Part shown: one piece after another, positions 39,247-48,720 of the stretch
Layout: each line of letters begins with the position of its first letter
Position numbering within the stretch: position 1 is the first letter of the stretch
From: Campylobacter portucalensis
GTDB taxonomy: Bacteria > Campylobacterota > Campylobacteria > Campylobacterales > Campylobacteraceae
Reading direction: 5' to 3'
NCBI RefSeq assembly: GCF_009690845.1
Contig: NZ_VWSJ01000031.1
Coordinates: 1 to 48,959 of the forward strand
Length of the DNA: 48,959 bases
The notes under the pieces: generated by a model
Seen by the model: only the letters and a program-made list of their open reading frames with translations
The model's database searches: none
Told to the model about the DNA's origin: nothing
Program-made: the position numbers and the translations under genes

Positions 39247-40284
39247 TTGCATATTTATATTCATATTCCGTTTTGTTCTAGCAAGTGTCCATATTGTGCA
39301 TTTGGTTCAAGTACTGATAGTTTTAATTTAGTAGAAAGGTATTTTGAAGCACTTTTATTTGAGATAAAAAACTCAACTCTAAATAAAATATCTACAATCT
39401 TCATAGGTGGCGGAACTCCAAGCGTGATAAGTGCTAAATTTTATGAGAAAATATTTGATGAATTTAGAGATTTTTTAGATATAAAAACTGAAATTACAAC
39501 TGAAGCAAACCCAAACTCAGCGACGCTAAAATGGCTAAAAGATATGAAAAATTTAGGTGTAAATAGAGTTAGTTTTGGAACTCAAAGTTTTAATGATGAG
39601 AAGTTAAAATTCTTAGGTAGAAATCACTCATCAATACACACAAAAAAAGCAGTTTTAAATGCTAAAAAAGTAGGCTTTAAAAATATAAATGTAGATATTA
39701 TTTATGATACTAAATTTGATGATAAAAAAATGATAGAATTTGAGCTTTTAAATTTAGCTAAATTAGATCTTACACACATTAGTGCCTACTCTCTTACTCT
39801 TGAAGAAAATACGCCATTTTATAATAAAAGTAGTTTTAAAAAAGATAGTGTAAATTTGGCTAAATTTCTATTTTTAGGGCTTGAAAATTTAGGCTTTAAA
39901 CAATACGAAATATCAAATTTCGGTCAAATTTGCAAACACAATCTAGCATATTGGCAAGGTAAAAACTATCTTGGCTTTGGTGCTTATGCTGTTGGCTTTA
40001 AGGATGATAAAAGATTTTATTCTCCAAAAGACATTAAATCTTACATCAAAAATCCCACTTTTAAAAATATAGAAAATTTAACTAAAAGCGATTTAAAATT
40101 TGAAAAAATATTTTTAGGAATGAGATCAAAAATAGGAGTTGAGGCTAAAATTTTAAATGAGTTGGAACTAAAAAGGGCTAAAATTTTAGTTGAAGAAAAA
40201 AAACTTTCATATAAAAATGAAAGATTTTATAATCAAGATTATCTTTTAAGTGATGAGATAGTTTTGTTTTTAGTAGAAATTTAA
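39247..40284 (+). CDS. hemW: HemW/HemN-like radical SAM protein
   Basis: Radical SAM enzyme with CSSKCPYC (CxxxCxxC) at about residues 10-17, HIPFCSSKCPYCAF being the HemW form, then FIGGGTPSV, EITTEANPNSAT and GVNRVSFGTQSF. HemW acts as a heme chaperone rather than coproporphyrinogen oxidase, which is favoured by the length of 345 and by the C-terminal domain. The start is TTG at 39247 with AGGA seven bases upstream. Neighbours to the left match C. jejuni Cj0580-0581. Confidence 0.88.
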   Translation: MHIYIHIPFCSSKCPYCAFGSSTDSFNLVERYFEALLFEIKNSTLNKISTIFIGGGTPSVISAKFYEKIFDEFRDFLDIKTEITTEANPNSATLKWLKDMKNLGVNRVSFGTQSFNDEKLKFLGRNHSSIHTKKAVLNAKKVGFKNINVDIIYDTKFDDKKMIEFELLNLAKLDLTHISAYSLTLEENTPFYNKSSFKKDSVNLAKFLFLGLENLGFKQYEISNFGQICKHNLAYWQGKNYLGFGAYAVGFKDDKRFYSPKDIKSYIKNPTFKNIENLTKSDLKFEKIFLGMRSKIGVEAKILNELELKRAKILVEEKKLSYKNERFYNQDYLLSDEIVLFLVEI

Positions 40285-40306
40285 GCCTCATAAATATATC
40301 TCTTTT

Positions 40307-41410
40307 TTAATCACTGATGGTTGCTTGAGCGTTCATAAGTAGGGGTAATAGAAAGTCTTTGAGAGATTCTAAGTATTCATTTTCTTTAGATTTTTTTTCT
40401 TTTAAAGACAGTAATTTATTTAATCTATTAAGAATATTTTTATCTTTAGGAATAAATACTGGGATATTTTCTATATCGTTTTTAGTTATAAATTTTACAA
40501 TTGACCCTGTAGATTTAGATTTAAATGTATTTATTCTTTCGGCACATGATAGATATAATAAAGCATAATAATCTTTTTTTGGTGTTAGTACATATGTTCT
40601 TTGATAGGCATTAAATTTTCCTGTATAATGTTTTACATTAAAATCACCATTGCCAGCAATAAGAACAGATGAATTATTAAATTTATATTCATCACATTTT
40701 AAAGGTTCGTTTGAGCATGTAAAGAACTTATATCTTCCATTTTTAACAGAAAAATTTGCATCTTCCTTTCCAGTTATAACTTGTGTAAGATTTTTAGCAA
40801 CAATAAATTCACCTTTAATTTTATTATTTGTTGATTTAGCCATAATATCTTTAAAAATGAGATGCATTTGCTTCTCTAAATTATCGTTTATTTTGTTGTT
40901 TAACTTAATTTTATTTTCAATATTACTTAAAATTTTTCCTACTTTCCTTTGTATATCTATTTGGGGTAAATTTATGTCTATATTTTTTATATCATTTGGT
41001 GTAATAGAAGGATATGATGTTGTGCTTTGCTCTGCTAAACTTTGCATTTTTTCTACCATAATATCCTGAGTAATATAATAATAAATAAAATCTGGGTCAG
41101 CAATATTATCATCTACATCTATAGTACAAAACCCAGTTGAAACCAAAATGTTTGAAAAATCAAGATTTTTAAGTATTCCAAAATGTTTTTGATTTGGTCT
41201 TACAGTTGAATATAATATGGTATTTTGTTTAACTTTCCTTTTAGCCCTACTAGGAATTTTTCCTTCACCAATTTTAAAAATTTTAAAATTTACTATTTCA
41301 TTACTTATTAAATTACTTGTATCTAAGTATTTAACTTCTGTTATTTTATTTTTTCCCAACAATGAAAATGAATTTATTTTTGCTAAATCACTTAATTTAT
41401 ATTTTCTCAC
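40307..41410 (-). CDS. hsdS: Type I restriction-modification specificity subunit
   Basis: DNA recognition subunit. Two target-recognition domains (about residues 1-135 and 205-310) are separated by conserved helical spacers: the central one around IDIQRKVGKILSNIENKIKLNN and a distal one around NRLNKLLSLKEKKSKENEYLESLKDFLLPLLMN. Each half fixes one half of a bipartite target. The length of 367 is at the short end but complete. Start is GTG at 41410. It follows hsdM by 161 bases with its own TATAAT. No second or inverted hsdS copy is seen. Confidence 0.9.
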   Translation of the reverse strand: MRKYKLSDLAKINSFSLLGKNKITEVKYLDTSNLISNEIVNFKIFKIGEGKIPSRAKRKVKQNTILYSTVRPNQKHFGILKNLDFSNILVSTGFCTIDVDDNIADPDFIYYYITQDIMVEKMQSLAEQSTTSYPSITPNDIKNIDINLPQIDIQRKVGKILSNIENKIKLNNKINDNLEKQMHLIFKDIMAKSTNNKIKGEFIVAKNLTQVITGKEDANFSVKNGRYKFFTCSNEPLKCDEYKFNNSSVLIAGNGDFNVKHYTGKFNAYQRTYVLTPKKDYYALLYLSCAERINTFKSKSTGSIVKFITKNDIENIPVFIPKDKNILNRLNKLLSLKEKKSKENEYLESLKDFLLPLLMNAQATISD

Positions 41411-41504
41411 CTTATCGCCTCTTATCCTATATATTTTTGATGTGCTGTTTTTATATTGATTTGTGTTACCATTACATATTTTAATTTAAAATCTTTTTAT
41501 ATCC

Positions 41505-41510
41505 ATTATA
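41505..41510 (-). promoter_or_regulatory. -10 box in the hsdM-hsdS gap
   Basis: TGTTATAAT on the minus strand, about 95 bases before the hsdS start, identical in its core to the hsdR promoter. Confidence 0.4.
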
Positions 41511-41571
41511 ACATTTAAATCTGTTTATTATATAAGTTTTAAATATTTTTATAAATTTATGAAAATAAAAT

Positions 41572-43203
41572 TTACTCATACTTCACCTTTTTTAGTTGCT
41601 CCATAATCTCTTTTTGTAGTTTTTCTCCTTCTGTAAAATATTCTTGTAATTGTTTTTTATATTCATTCATTTTTGCCTGAAATTCTTCTTGTGTTAATTC
41701 GATATATTCAATCTTAATATCAAAATATTGACCAGCTGAAAGTGAATACTTCTTTTCTTTTATTTCATCATAAGTAACCGCCACTGAAAAATCATCTACT
41801 GATTTTTTATTATTAAATGTATTTATAATTAAATTTATATCATCATTTGTAAGTCTTCTTTTTTTATTTTTTCCATCTTGATAGTCTTCACCAAGTTTTG
41901 AAGCATCTATTAAAATTACTTTATCGTGATTTCTTGCATTATCAAAAAATAAAACCGATACATTAGTTCCAGTATTTGCAAAAACATTAGACGGCATACT
42001 AACGCAACCATAAACGATTTTATCATCAACAATTTTCTTTAAAATTTTATTTTCTACGCCCGATTTAGAAGTTATAAATCCAGTAGGAATAACAATTGCT
42101 CCTTTTCCCGTTTTAGGCTTTAAAGAGTTGATAACGTGTTGAATAAATAGAGTATAAATTGCCATACTTTCTTTTTTCTTAGCTGGAATATTAGGAACTC
42201 CAGCCCAAAATCTCGCAGGCATTGCTGATATCTTTTCTCTTGTTTCTGAAAAATCCATTTTAAAAGGTGGATTTGATACAACAAAATCAAATGTTCTTAA
42301 ATCTTTGCAATTATCGCTTTTATGATATGGAGCAACTAAAGTATCCCCTTGAATTGCATAATCTAAAGATGAAACTAAACCATTTAATATAAGATTTAAT
42401 TTAAGCATTTTATTGCTTCTTTGAGATATATCTTGAGCAAATATAGTGCATTTATCTTCTCCAATTTGATGAGATAAAGCCATAACTAGCGTTCCTGTGC
42501 CTGCTGAAGGGTCATAAATCTCAATACTATGATAATCTTTTTTATCTCCAACCAATAATCTTGCCATAATGGTTGCAATTGATTGTGGAGTATAATACTC
42601 TGCATATTTACCGCCACCATTTGTATTGTAGTCTTTGATTAAATATTCAAATATTGCTGCAAAAAAATCGTAATGTTCATCAAATACTTCTTCAAATGAA
42701 AAATTTACCAATTTATCAATCAATGCTCTTGCAAAATTTGAACGCTCATTTTCATCAGTAACATATATAGTTAATTTTTCAAATATAGGAATTTTAGTAT
42801 TTTGCACTGTTTGAGTGGCAAAAATATCTTCATTTTTAGTTGCAATCTTAACCATTGTTTCGTCAAAAATTGAAGCAAAATTTTCTTTTCCTTGTTGATT
42901 CCATAAATTAGAAATAAGATGCTCGGGATCAAGTAGTGGGATGTCTGCTGATAATTCATCTAATAAATCCTCTCTTGTATTTTTATCCATTTTATTATAA
43001 GCTTCTTCCCATTTTTTGGCAGTTTTAAGCTCGCTACTAATTTTTTTAATCTCATAACCAAATTTATCATTAATAAATTTATACAAAAAAACTTGTGTAA
43101 TGATTTTATACTCATTCCCATCATTTCCCATTCCATAAATTTGACATATTGATTTTAATTCATCGATTAATTTAATAGTTTTTTCTTTTACTTGTAAATT
43201 CAA
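41572..43203 (-). CDS. hsdM: Type I restriction-modification methyltransferase subunit
   Basis: N6-adenine methyltransferase of a type I system. The N-terminal HsdM helical domain (1-150) is followed by the SAM motif YDPSAGTGTLVMAL (about 230) and the catalytic NPPF in DFVVSNPPFKMD. KGAIVIPTGFITSK and a C-terminal coiled-coil tail follow. 543 residues is normal. Start is TTG at 43203 behind a strong AAGGAGGGG. Works with HsdS as the modification complex and with HsdR in cleavage. Confidence 0.94.
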   Translation of the reverse strand: MNLQVKEKTIKLIDELKSICQIYGMGNDGNEYKIITQVFLYKFINDKFGYEIKKISSELKTAKKWEEAYNKMDKNTREDLLDELSADIPLLDPEHLISNLWNQQGKENFASIFDETMVKIATKNEDIFATQTVQNTKIPIFEKLTIYVTDENERSNFARALIDKLVNFSFEEVFDEHYDFFAAIFEYLIKDYNTNGGGKYAEYYTPQSIATIMARLLVGDKKDYHSIEIYDPSAGTGTLVMALSHQIGEDKCTIFAQDISQRSNKMLKLNLILNGLVSSLDYAIQGDTLVAPYHKSDNCKDLRTFDFVVSNPPFKMDFSETREKISAMPARFWAGVPNIPAKKKESMAIYTLFIQHVINSLKPKTGKGAIVIPTGFITSKSGVENKILKKIVDDKIVYGCVSMPSNVFANTGTNVSVLFFDNARNHDKVILIDASKLGEDYQDGKNKKRRLTNDDINLIINTFNNKKSVDDFSVAVTYDEIKEKKYSLSAGQYFDIKIEYIELTQEEFQAKMNEYKKQLQEYFTEGEKLQKEIMEQLKKVKYE

Positions 43204-43220
43204 ATCTCCCCTCCTTTGAT

Positions 43221-46200
43221 TTAATAAGCATAAATTTCATTATATTGATTTAGATATTCAAGTTTTACTTTTTCCATAATAAATTTCTTATCCTCTTTGT
43301 TTGTAACTATATTTTTATTTTTAAAAGTCGATGTTATGCTACTAGTTATCGTTTTTCCAAAGTAAGCATCTTTTTTTAAAATATCATTTTTATCATAAAC
43401 TTGTTTATCTAAATCTGATTTAATTACCCAAAGAATATCCATAATTTCAATATCTTTATCTGAAGCAATATAATTAAGATTTCTCTTTTTTCTTGATTGA
43501 TTTTCCTCTCTTATTCTTTTGTGAATGCGTGTAAATTTTATATCTCCTTTATATTTTTTACTTAAGGTTTCATTTTTTCTATTTATTTCATCTAATTTTT
43601 TGATAATCTCATCTAAATGTTTTAAATACATTTCATATTCTTTCATACTCGATATAGTAAATCCTTTTTCCTTAAATCTCTGTTTAAATGCTTCAAAAAT
43701 TGATATAAACTCTATATCTTCTTGATCGATATTTTGAGTAAAAGATAATATCGTTTTTTTTAATTTTTCATTTAAATCATATTTTGATACGATTTTTAAT
43801 TCTTCTTCAAAAGATTTTGTAAAACTAAACTCAATATCCAACATCGCTTCATTAATCATCATTTTTATATCATCATTACCCTCTAAAGCCATCTTTTGGT
43901 TAATTATATTTATTCTACGGCTAACCTCAGAAATCATTTGCGGCAAACCATCAATTTGCATTTTATTAAATTTTTCTTTTAGTTCATCATCGCCAAATGT
44001 TTTTACGATATTAAAACAATCTCTTGCATCCATTAAAGCATTTTTTAATTCTAACAACACTTTTTTATCTTCAACATTTGAGATTTCACTTGAAAAATCT
44101 TCTAAATTGTCAGTTGTATAGTTAAATAATAGCTCTTTTACATTTTCTATTTTAGAAATTAATTTTTCTCTATCTTCTAATACATCGTTAAAAGTATCAA
44201 TGACTATATTTTCATCTAATTCATTAAATCTTCCTAATTCTTCAAGATATGCTGCGTTTGTTTCATCAAAATTTTTCTTTATATCTGCAAAATCTATAAT
44301 ATATCCATATCTATTATCTTCATAAGGTCTATTAACTCGAGTTATAGCTTGTAATAAATTATGATCTTTGAGTTTTCTACCAAAATATAATCTCTTAAGT
44401 CTTGGAGCATCAAATCCAGTCAAAAGCATATTAAAAACAATTAAAATATCAACTTTTAAATTCTTTTTAAAGTCATTTATAATTTTCTTTCTTGTCTCTT
44501 TATCTTCGCTATCATAAAGTATTAAACCTGCTTTATAATGAGTTTGGTTTGAAGAATCTTCATTTAATTCTTTTTGCATTTTATCAAAGATTTCAAATAT
44601 TTTTTTAGCTTGTGTGCTCGTTTCACAAATAACCATCCCACCTAATGTATCATCGCCTTTATGTAGTCTAAAATTTTTTAAATCTTCAATTATATATTTA
44701 GTAAGCTCTTTAATATATGATTCGTGCTCAATTATGTCTGATTTTTTTATATCTTTTTTTTGCACTAAGATATCTAATTTATCATAAATTTGTGTTAATT
44801 TTTCTCTATAAGATGTTTCAATATCTTCTCTTATAATTTTTAGCGTATATCCATCTTGAATAGATTTATCATAATAATATGTGTGAATGTAATCTCCAAA
44901 AATTTTCCACGAAGCCTTTTCTTCTTTTAATAATGGAGTTCCTGTTAAAGCAATTTTTATAGAATCGGTATCAGAATTAAATAAATTAGATAAAAAACTG
45001 CCTTCTGGTTTATATCCTCTATGTGCTTCATCTATAATAAAAATTCTCTGTAAATTTGTAGCATATTTTGGTAAATCAACTTTTGTTTTATCCTCCGCAA
45101 AACGTTGGATATTAACAACAATAATTTCTAAATTTCCGCTATTTCCCTCCATAGATTGATTTGTTCGAAATTGCTCCATTAATTCTTCTTTGTTGTTTGC
45201 AGTTTTAACTGATAATCCTCTAGCTTCAAATTCTTGTTTTGATTGCTCTAATAAATCTAATCTATCAACTACAAAATAAAATTTAGCTACCTTATTTTTA
45301 TTAGCGAAGTAGTCTGTTAAATATTTTGTTAGATAGTAAGATAATGCTGTTTTACCGCTACCTTGTGTATGCCAAATAACGCCCGATTTTTTACCTTCAT
45401 CTAGTTTTTCCTTGATTGCAAAACTAGCAAACATTTGCTGGTATCTCATAATGTGTTTTTGATTAATAGAAACTATTTTTCCATCTTCTTCTTTCGTAGA
45501 ATTAACATATGCAATTCCATATTTAATGAGAAATAAAAGTCTTTTTGGACTACATATTGATGTTATAATTTTATTTGTGGGCGTCATAATATTTAAATTC
45601 TTTTGATATTCAGGGGCATTATGTAATACCTCGCAATTAAAATCACTCAAAATTTTCTTTTCAACATCAAAATCGATATCTAGATAAGGGTAGTTTTCGT
45701 AAAAATAATTTTCGTTATTTTTTATAGCATCTTCTCTAAAACAATTAAAAAAAGATTTATCTTTTGAAGCAGTGCAATAAAACGCCCCTTCTATTGGGAC
45801 AATACCGCCTTTTGTAGAATATTCCATATTATTTGAAAATATCATTAATTGCGTGATATTAATAAATCTTCTAAATTTTTTATTAGGAAATCTTAAATTA
45901 TTCATTCTTTCACTTTCAGCTATAATTCCATCTTTATTGTTTGGTATTTTTACCTCAATAAAAACTAGCGGCAATCCATTAATAAATAGTGTTATATCTG
46001 GTCTAAATTCATCATTTCCATTTTTACAAGTAAATTCAGCCGTAAAATGATAGACATTATTTTGAACGTTGTTAAAATCAATTAACTTCTTTTTGGCTGA
46101 AACTAATCTTTTATAAAAGCTTTTCCCTAAATCATCATTATTTAATTCCTGCTTAATTTCAGATAAAATTTGTTTTGCTTCACCTTTAAATTTAGGATTT

Positions 46201-46373
46201 AATTTTTGAAACTGCTTTTCAAAAACATTAACTAATATATTAGTATCGCCATCATATACTGTATCAAGATCATTTTCTGAAATTTTACCAAAATATTCAT
46301 ATCCTAATCTTGTAAGATGAATTAATGCAGGTAATTGAACTCTTGTATTTTCATTAAAATTTGATTCTATCAT
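43221..46373 (-). CDS. hsdR: Type I restriction endonuclease subunit
   Basis: 1050-residue DNA translocase/nuclease. The N-terminal nuclease core has RPDITLFINGLPLVFIEVK (about 122-140; D and ExK of a PD-(D/E)xK site). SF2 motor motifs follow: Walker A HTQGSGKTALS (about 329-339), DEAHRGYKP (about 452), LTGTPLL, and motif VI LLQAITRVNRPYEDN. The C-terminal helical part is long. First gene of hsdR-hsdM-hsdS, intact; 17 bases from hsdM. The type I subclass is not evident from the sequence by eye. Confidence 0.95.
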   Translation of the reverse strand: MIESNFNENTRVQLPALIHLTRLGYEYFGKISENDLDTVYDGDTNILVNVFEKQFQKLNPKFKGEAKQILSEIKQELNNDDLGKSFYKRLVSAKKKLIDFNNVQNNVYHFTAEFTCKNGNDEFRPDITLFINGLPLVFIEVKIPNNKDGIIAESERMNNLRFPNKKFRRFINITQLMIFSNNMEYSTKGGIVPIEGAFYCTASKDKSFFNCFREDAIKNNENYFYENYPYLDIDFDVEKKILSDFNCEVLHNAPEYQKNLNIMTPTNKIITSICSPKRLLFLIKYGIAYVNSTKEEDGKIVSINQKHIMRYQQMFASFAIKEKLDEGKKSGVIWHTQGSGKTALSYYLTKYLTDYFANKNKVAKFYFVVDRLDLLEQSKQEFEARGLSVKTANNKEELMEQFRTNQSMEGNSGNLEIIVVNIQRFAEDKTKVDLPKYATNLQRIFIIDEAHRGYKPEGSFLSNLFNSDTDSIKIALTGTPLLKEEKASWKIFGDYIHTYYYDKSIQDGYTLKIIREDIETSYREKLTQIYDKLDILVQKKDIKKSDIIEHESYIKELTKYIIEDLKNFRLHKGDDTLGGMVICETSTQAKKIFEIFDKMQKELNEDSSNQTHYKAGLILYDSEDKETRKKIINDFKKNLKVDILIVFNMLLTGFDAPRLKRLYFGRKLKDHNLLQAITRVNRPYEDNRYGYIIDFADIKKNFDETNAAYLEELGRFNELDENIVIDTFNDVLEDREKLISKIENVKELLFNYTTDNLEDFSSEISNVEDKKVLLELKNALMDARDCFNIVKTFGDDELKEKFNKMQIDGLPQMISEVSRRINIINQKMALEGNDDIKMMINEAMLDIEFSFTKSFEEELKIVSKYDLNEKLKKTILSFTQNIDQEDIEFISIFEAFKQRFKEKGFTISSMKEYEMYLKHLDEIIKKLDEINRKNETLSKKYKGDIKFTRIHKRIREENQSRKKRNLNYIASDKDIEIMDILWVIKSDLDKQVYDKNDILKKDAYFGKTITSSITSTFKNKNIVTNKEDKKFIMEKVKLEYLNQYNEIYAY

Positions 46374-46404
46374 TTTATTACCCTTTCTATATTTGTTAAA
46401 TTTT

Positions 46405-46410
46405 ATTATA
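46405..46410 (-). promoter_or_regulatory. -10 box of the hsd operon
   Basis: TGTTATAAT on the minus strand, 32 bases before the hsdR ATG, with AAAGGG as ribosome-binding site. Confidence 0.5.
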
Positions 46411-46567
46411 ACATATAATAAAAATTAAAACAAAACTAAAAATCATCTATTCTTCTATATTTTACCGCATATATTAATTTTAATATTAAAATAACTTTTT
46501 ACATTTTTTAAATAAAATTAAAGAAAATTAAGTAAAATAACCAAAAATACAAATTTTAGGAAAAAAT

Positions 46568-46981
46568 ATGTTTGGAATGAGCTTTTCTGAAATTTTAATC
46601 ATCGCAATAGTAGCAGTTATCGCACTAGGTCCAGAAAAATTACCAAAAGCAATGGTTGAAATAGCAAAATATCTAAAAATACTTAAAAAAACAGTAAATG
46701 ATGCAAAAAACAGTTTTGAACAAGAGATAAAAATAGCAGAACTCAAAGAAGATGCCAAAAAATATAAACAAAGCATTACTCAAACAAAAGATGAAGTTAG
46801 AAAAAAAATAACTTTTGAAGATCTTGAAGAGCTAAAAAATGGTGTAAATTCAGTAAAAGATGAGGTTAGTGAAAATTTAGAGCAAATAAAAAGCGGCTTT
46901 AATACTATAAAAGATCCATCAAATGCCATCAAACAAAGCATTAAAAATGAAATTATAGATAAAAAGGATTTAAATGTTTGA
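46568..46981 (+). CDS. tatB: Twin-arginine translocase subunit TatB
   Basis: A short N-terminal membrane helix (MFGMSFSEILIIAIVAVIALGPEKLP) with the GPEKLP hinge, then a long amphipathic, coiled-coil-like charged helix (to about 135). Length 137 and the following tatC mark it as TatB rather than TatA. With TatC it forms the receptor for Tat signals such as that of the molybdoenzyme at 23.5-25.9 kb. tatA is not in the window. Overlaps tatC by eight bases. Confidence 0.92.
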   Translation: MFGMSFSEILIIAIVAVIALGPEKLPKAMVEIAKYLKILKKTVNDAKNSFEQEIKIAELKEDAKKYKQSITQTKDEVRKKITFEDLEELKNGVNSVKDEVSENLEQIKSGFNTIKDPSNAIKQSIKNEIIDKKDLNV

Positions 46982-47708
46982 AGAGTTAAAACCACATATT
47001 GTAGAATTAAGAAAAAGACTTTTTATCTCTGTTTTATCGGTTATAATACTTTTTTTAGTGTGTTTTTCGTTTTGGGAAGCTATTTTAAATTTTATGCTAT
47101 CACCGCTTAAAGAGGCTATGAAAGGCTCTAGCGAAGTGATTTTTACTCATCCTGCAGAAGCTTTTTTTACAGCAATGAAAGTTTCATTTTTTGCTGGACT
47201 TGTTCTTTCTATGCCTATAATTTTTTGGCAATTTTGGCTTTTTGTTGCTCCTGGACTTTATGATAATGAAAAAAAATACGTAATTCCTTTTGTTTTAAGT
47301 GCTAGCGTGATGTTTTTGGCAGGATCTGCATTTTGTTATTACTTAGTCGTTCCTGTAGCTTTTGATTTTTTAATAAATTTTGGTCACGGAACTTTTACTG
47401 CAATGCCAAAAATAGGTGAATTTGTGGGGTTTTTTATAAAATTAATAGCTGCTTTTGGTATTAGTTTTGAACTACCAATAATCACGTTTTTTCTAGCACT
47501 TATAGGGCTTGTAACCGATAAAAGTTTGATTTCTTTTTTTAGATATGGAGTTGTATTGATTTTTGTATTTGCTGCCATTATGACACCACCTGATATTTTA
47601 AGTCAATTTATGCTAGCAGTGCCACTTATAATTTTATATGCTATTTCAATATTAATAGCAAAAATAATCAACCCTCATAAAGATGAAGAGTTGCAAAATG
47701 ATGAATGA
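46974..47708 (+). CDS. tatC: Twin-arginine translocase subunit TatC
   Basis: Six-helix inner-membrane protein. N-terminal ELRKRLFISVLSVIILFLV with the family's HIxELRxRL entry, FTHPAEAFFTAMKVSFFAGLVLSMPIIFWQFWLFVAPGLY, SFELPIITFFLALIGLVT and the TPPDILSQFMLAVPLIILY segment are all present. The length of 244 is normal. Recognises twin-arginine signals with TatB. Translationally coupled to tatB (8 bases) and to queA (11 bases). Confidence 0.96.
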   Translation: MFEELKPHIVELRKRLFISVLSVIILFLVCFSFWEAILNFMLSPLKEAMKGSSEVIFTHPAEAFFTAMKVSFFAGLVLSMPIIFWQFWLFVAPGLYDNEKKYVIPFVLSASVMFLAGSAFCYYLVVPVAFDFLINFGHGTFTAMPKIGEFVGFFIKLIAAFGISFELPIITFFLALIGLVTDKSLISFFRYGVVLIFVFAAIMTPPDILSQFMLAVPLIILYAISILIAKIINPHKDEELQNDE

Positions 47709-48720
47709 CTTAGATCTACTTAACACTTATGATTATTTCTTGCCAAAAGAACTAATCGCCACTAAACCGACTTTGCCTAAAGAAGAAGCTAAGCTTTTAG
47801 TATATGATCGTAAAAATGATAAAATTTATCATCTAAAATTTGGAAATCTACCTGAAATTTTACCACCTTGTAAAATTATTTTTAACGATACAAAAGTTAT
47901 AAAAGCTAGAATCTATGGACACAAAGAGAGTGGAGGAAAGATAGAACTTTTAATCAACCGCCCTTTAGATGATAATAAATTTAGTGTTTTTATAAAAGGC
48001 TCTGTTAAAATTGATACTAAACTTATCTTTGAAAATGAGCTTTTTGCTAGAGTTTTAGAGCTTTTAGATGATGGAAGTAGGATTGTAAAATTTTATAAAA
48101 AAAGCGAAATTTTAAATACAGACAATGTTTTTGAAATTTTAGAAAAAATCGGTCATACACCACTTCCGCCATATATAAAAAGAGATGATAATAAAAACGA
48201 TGAAATTTGGTATCAAAGTGTCTTTGCTAAAAATTTAGGTGCAGTCGCAGCTCCAACTGCTTCGCTTCATTTTAGCGATGATATGATAAAAACTCTTAAA
48301 AAAACTCATGAAATTTTTTATTTAACGCTTCATATTGGAGCTGGGACTTTTAAAGGCGTAGAGAGCGAAAATATACACGATCACAAAATGCATTCAGAAT
48401 GGTTTAATATCCCTAAAAATACAGCTTTAGTTTTGGATAGTAAAGATCAAATTTTAGGCGTTGGCACAACTGTAACAAGAGCGGTTGAAGATTACGCTAG
48501 AAATCATAATTTAAGCAAAGAGTGCAATTTGTTTTTAAACTATGCAAATAAACCAATTCGTCAAAACTATCTTTTAACAAATTTTCACTTGCCAAAATCA
48601 ACTTTAATAATGTTAGTAACAGCATTTATAGGATATGAAAAAACAATGGAAATTTATAAAATAGCTATAGAAAAAGGATATAAATTCTATTCATACGGTG
48701 ATGCGATGTTAGTGATTTAA
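47698..48720 (+). CDS. queA: S-adenosylmethionine:tRNA ribosyltransferase-isomerase
   Basis: Penultimate step of queuosine synthesis, transferring ribosyl from SAM to preQ1 in tRNA to give epoxyqueuosine. Family blocks: YDYFLPKELIATKP, IIFNDTKVIKARIYG, GHTPLPPYIKR, NLGAVAAPTASLHFS, TLHIGAGTFKGV and NFHLPKSTLIMLVTAFIGYE. I start at ATG 47698 (MMNDLDLLNTYD) with GAAGAG upstream; ATG 47683 is possible but leaves an odd extra MKSCK. Last gene of tatB-tatC-queA, the order I recall for C. jejuni. Confidence 0.95.
   Translation: MMNDLDLLNTYDYFLPKELIATKPTLPKEEAKLLVYDRKNDKIYHLKFGNLPEILPPCKIIFNDTKVIKARIYGHKESGGKIELLINRPLDDNKFSVFIKGSVKIDTKLIFENELFARVLELLDDGSRIVKFYKKSEILNTDNVFEILEKIGHTPLPPYIKRDDNKNDEIWYQSVFAKNLGAVAAPTASLHFSDDMIKTLKKTHEIFYLTLHIGAGTFKGVESENIHDHKMHSEWFNIPKNTALVLDSKDQILGVGTTVTRAVEDYARNHNLSKECNLFLNYANKPIRQNYLLTNFHLPKSTLIMLVTAFIGYEKTMEIYKIAIEKGYKFYSYGDAMLVI

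Noticed and set aside
40307-41410. Possible phase-variable hsdS with inverted partial copies
   Set aside because: I looked for a second or inverted hsdS segment nearby and found none; the gene is single and intact.
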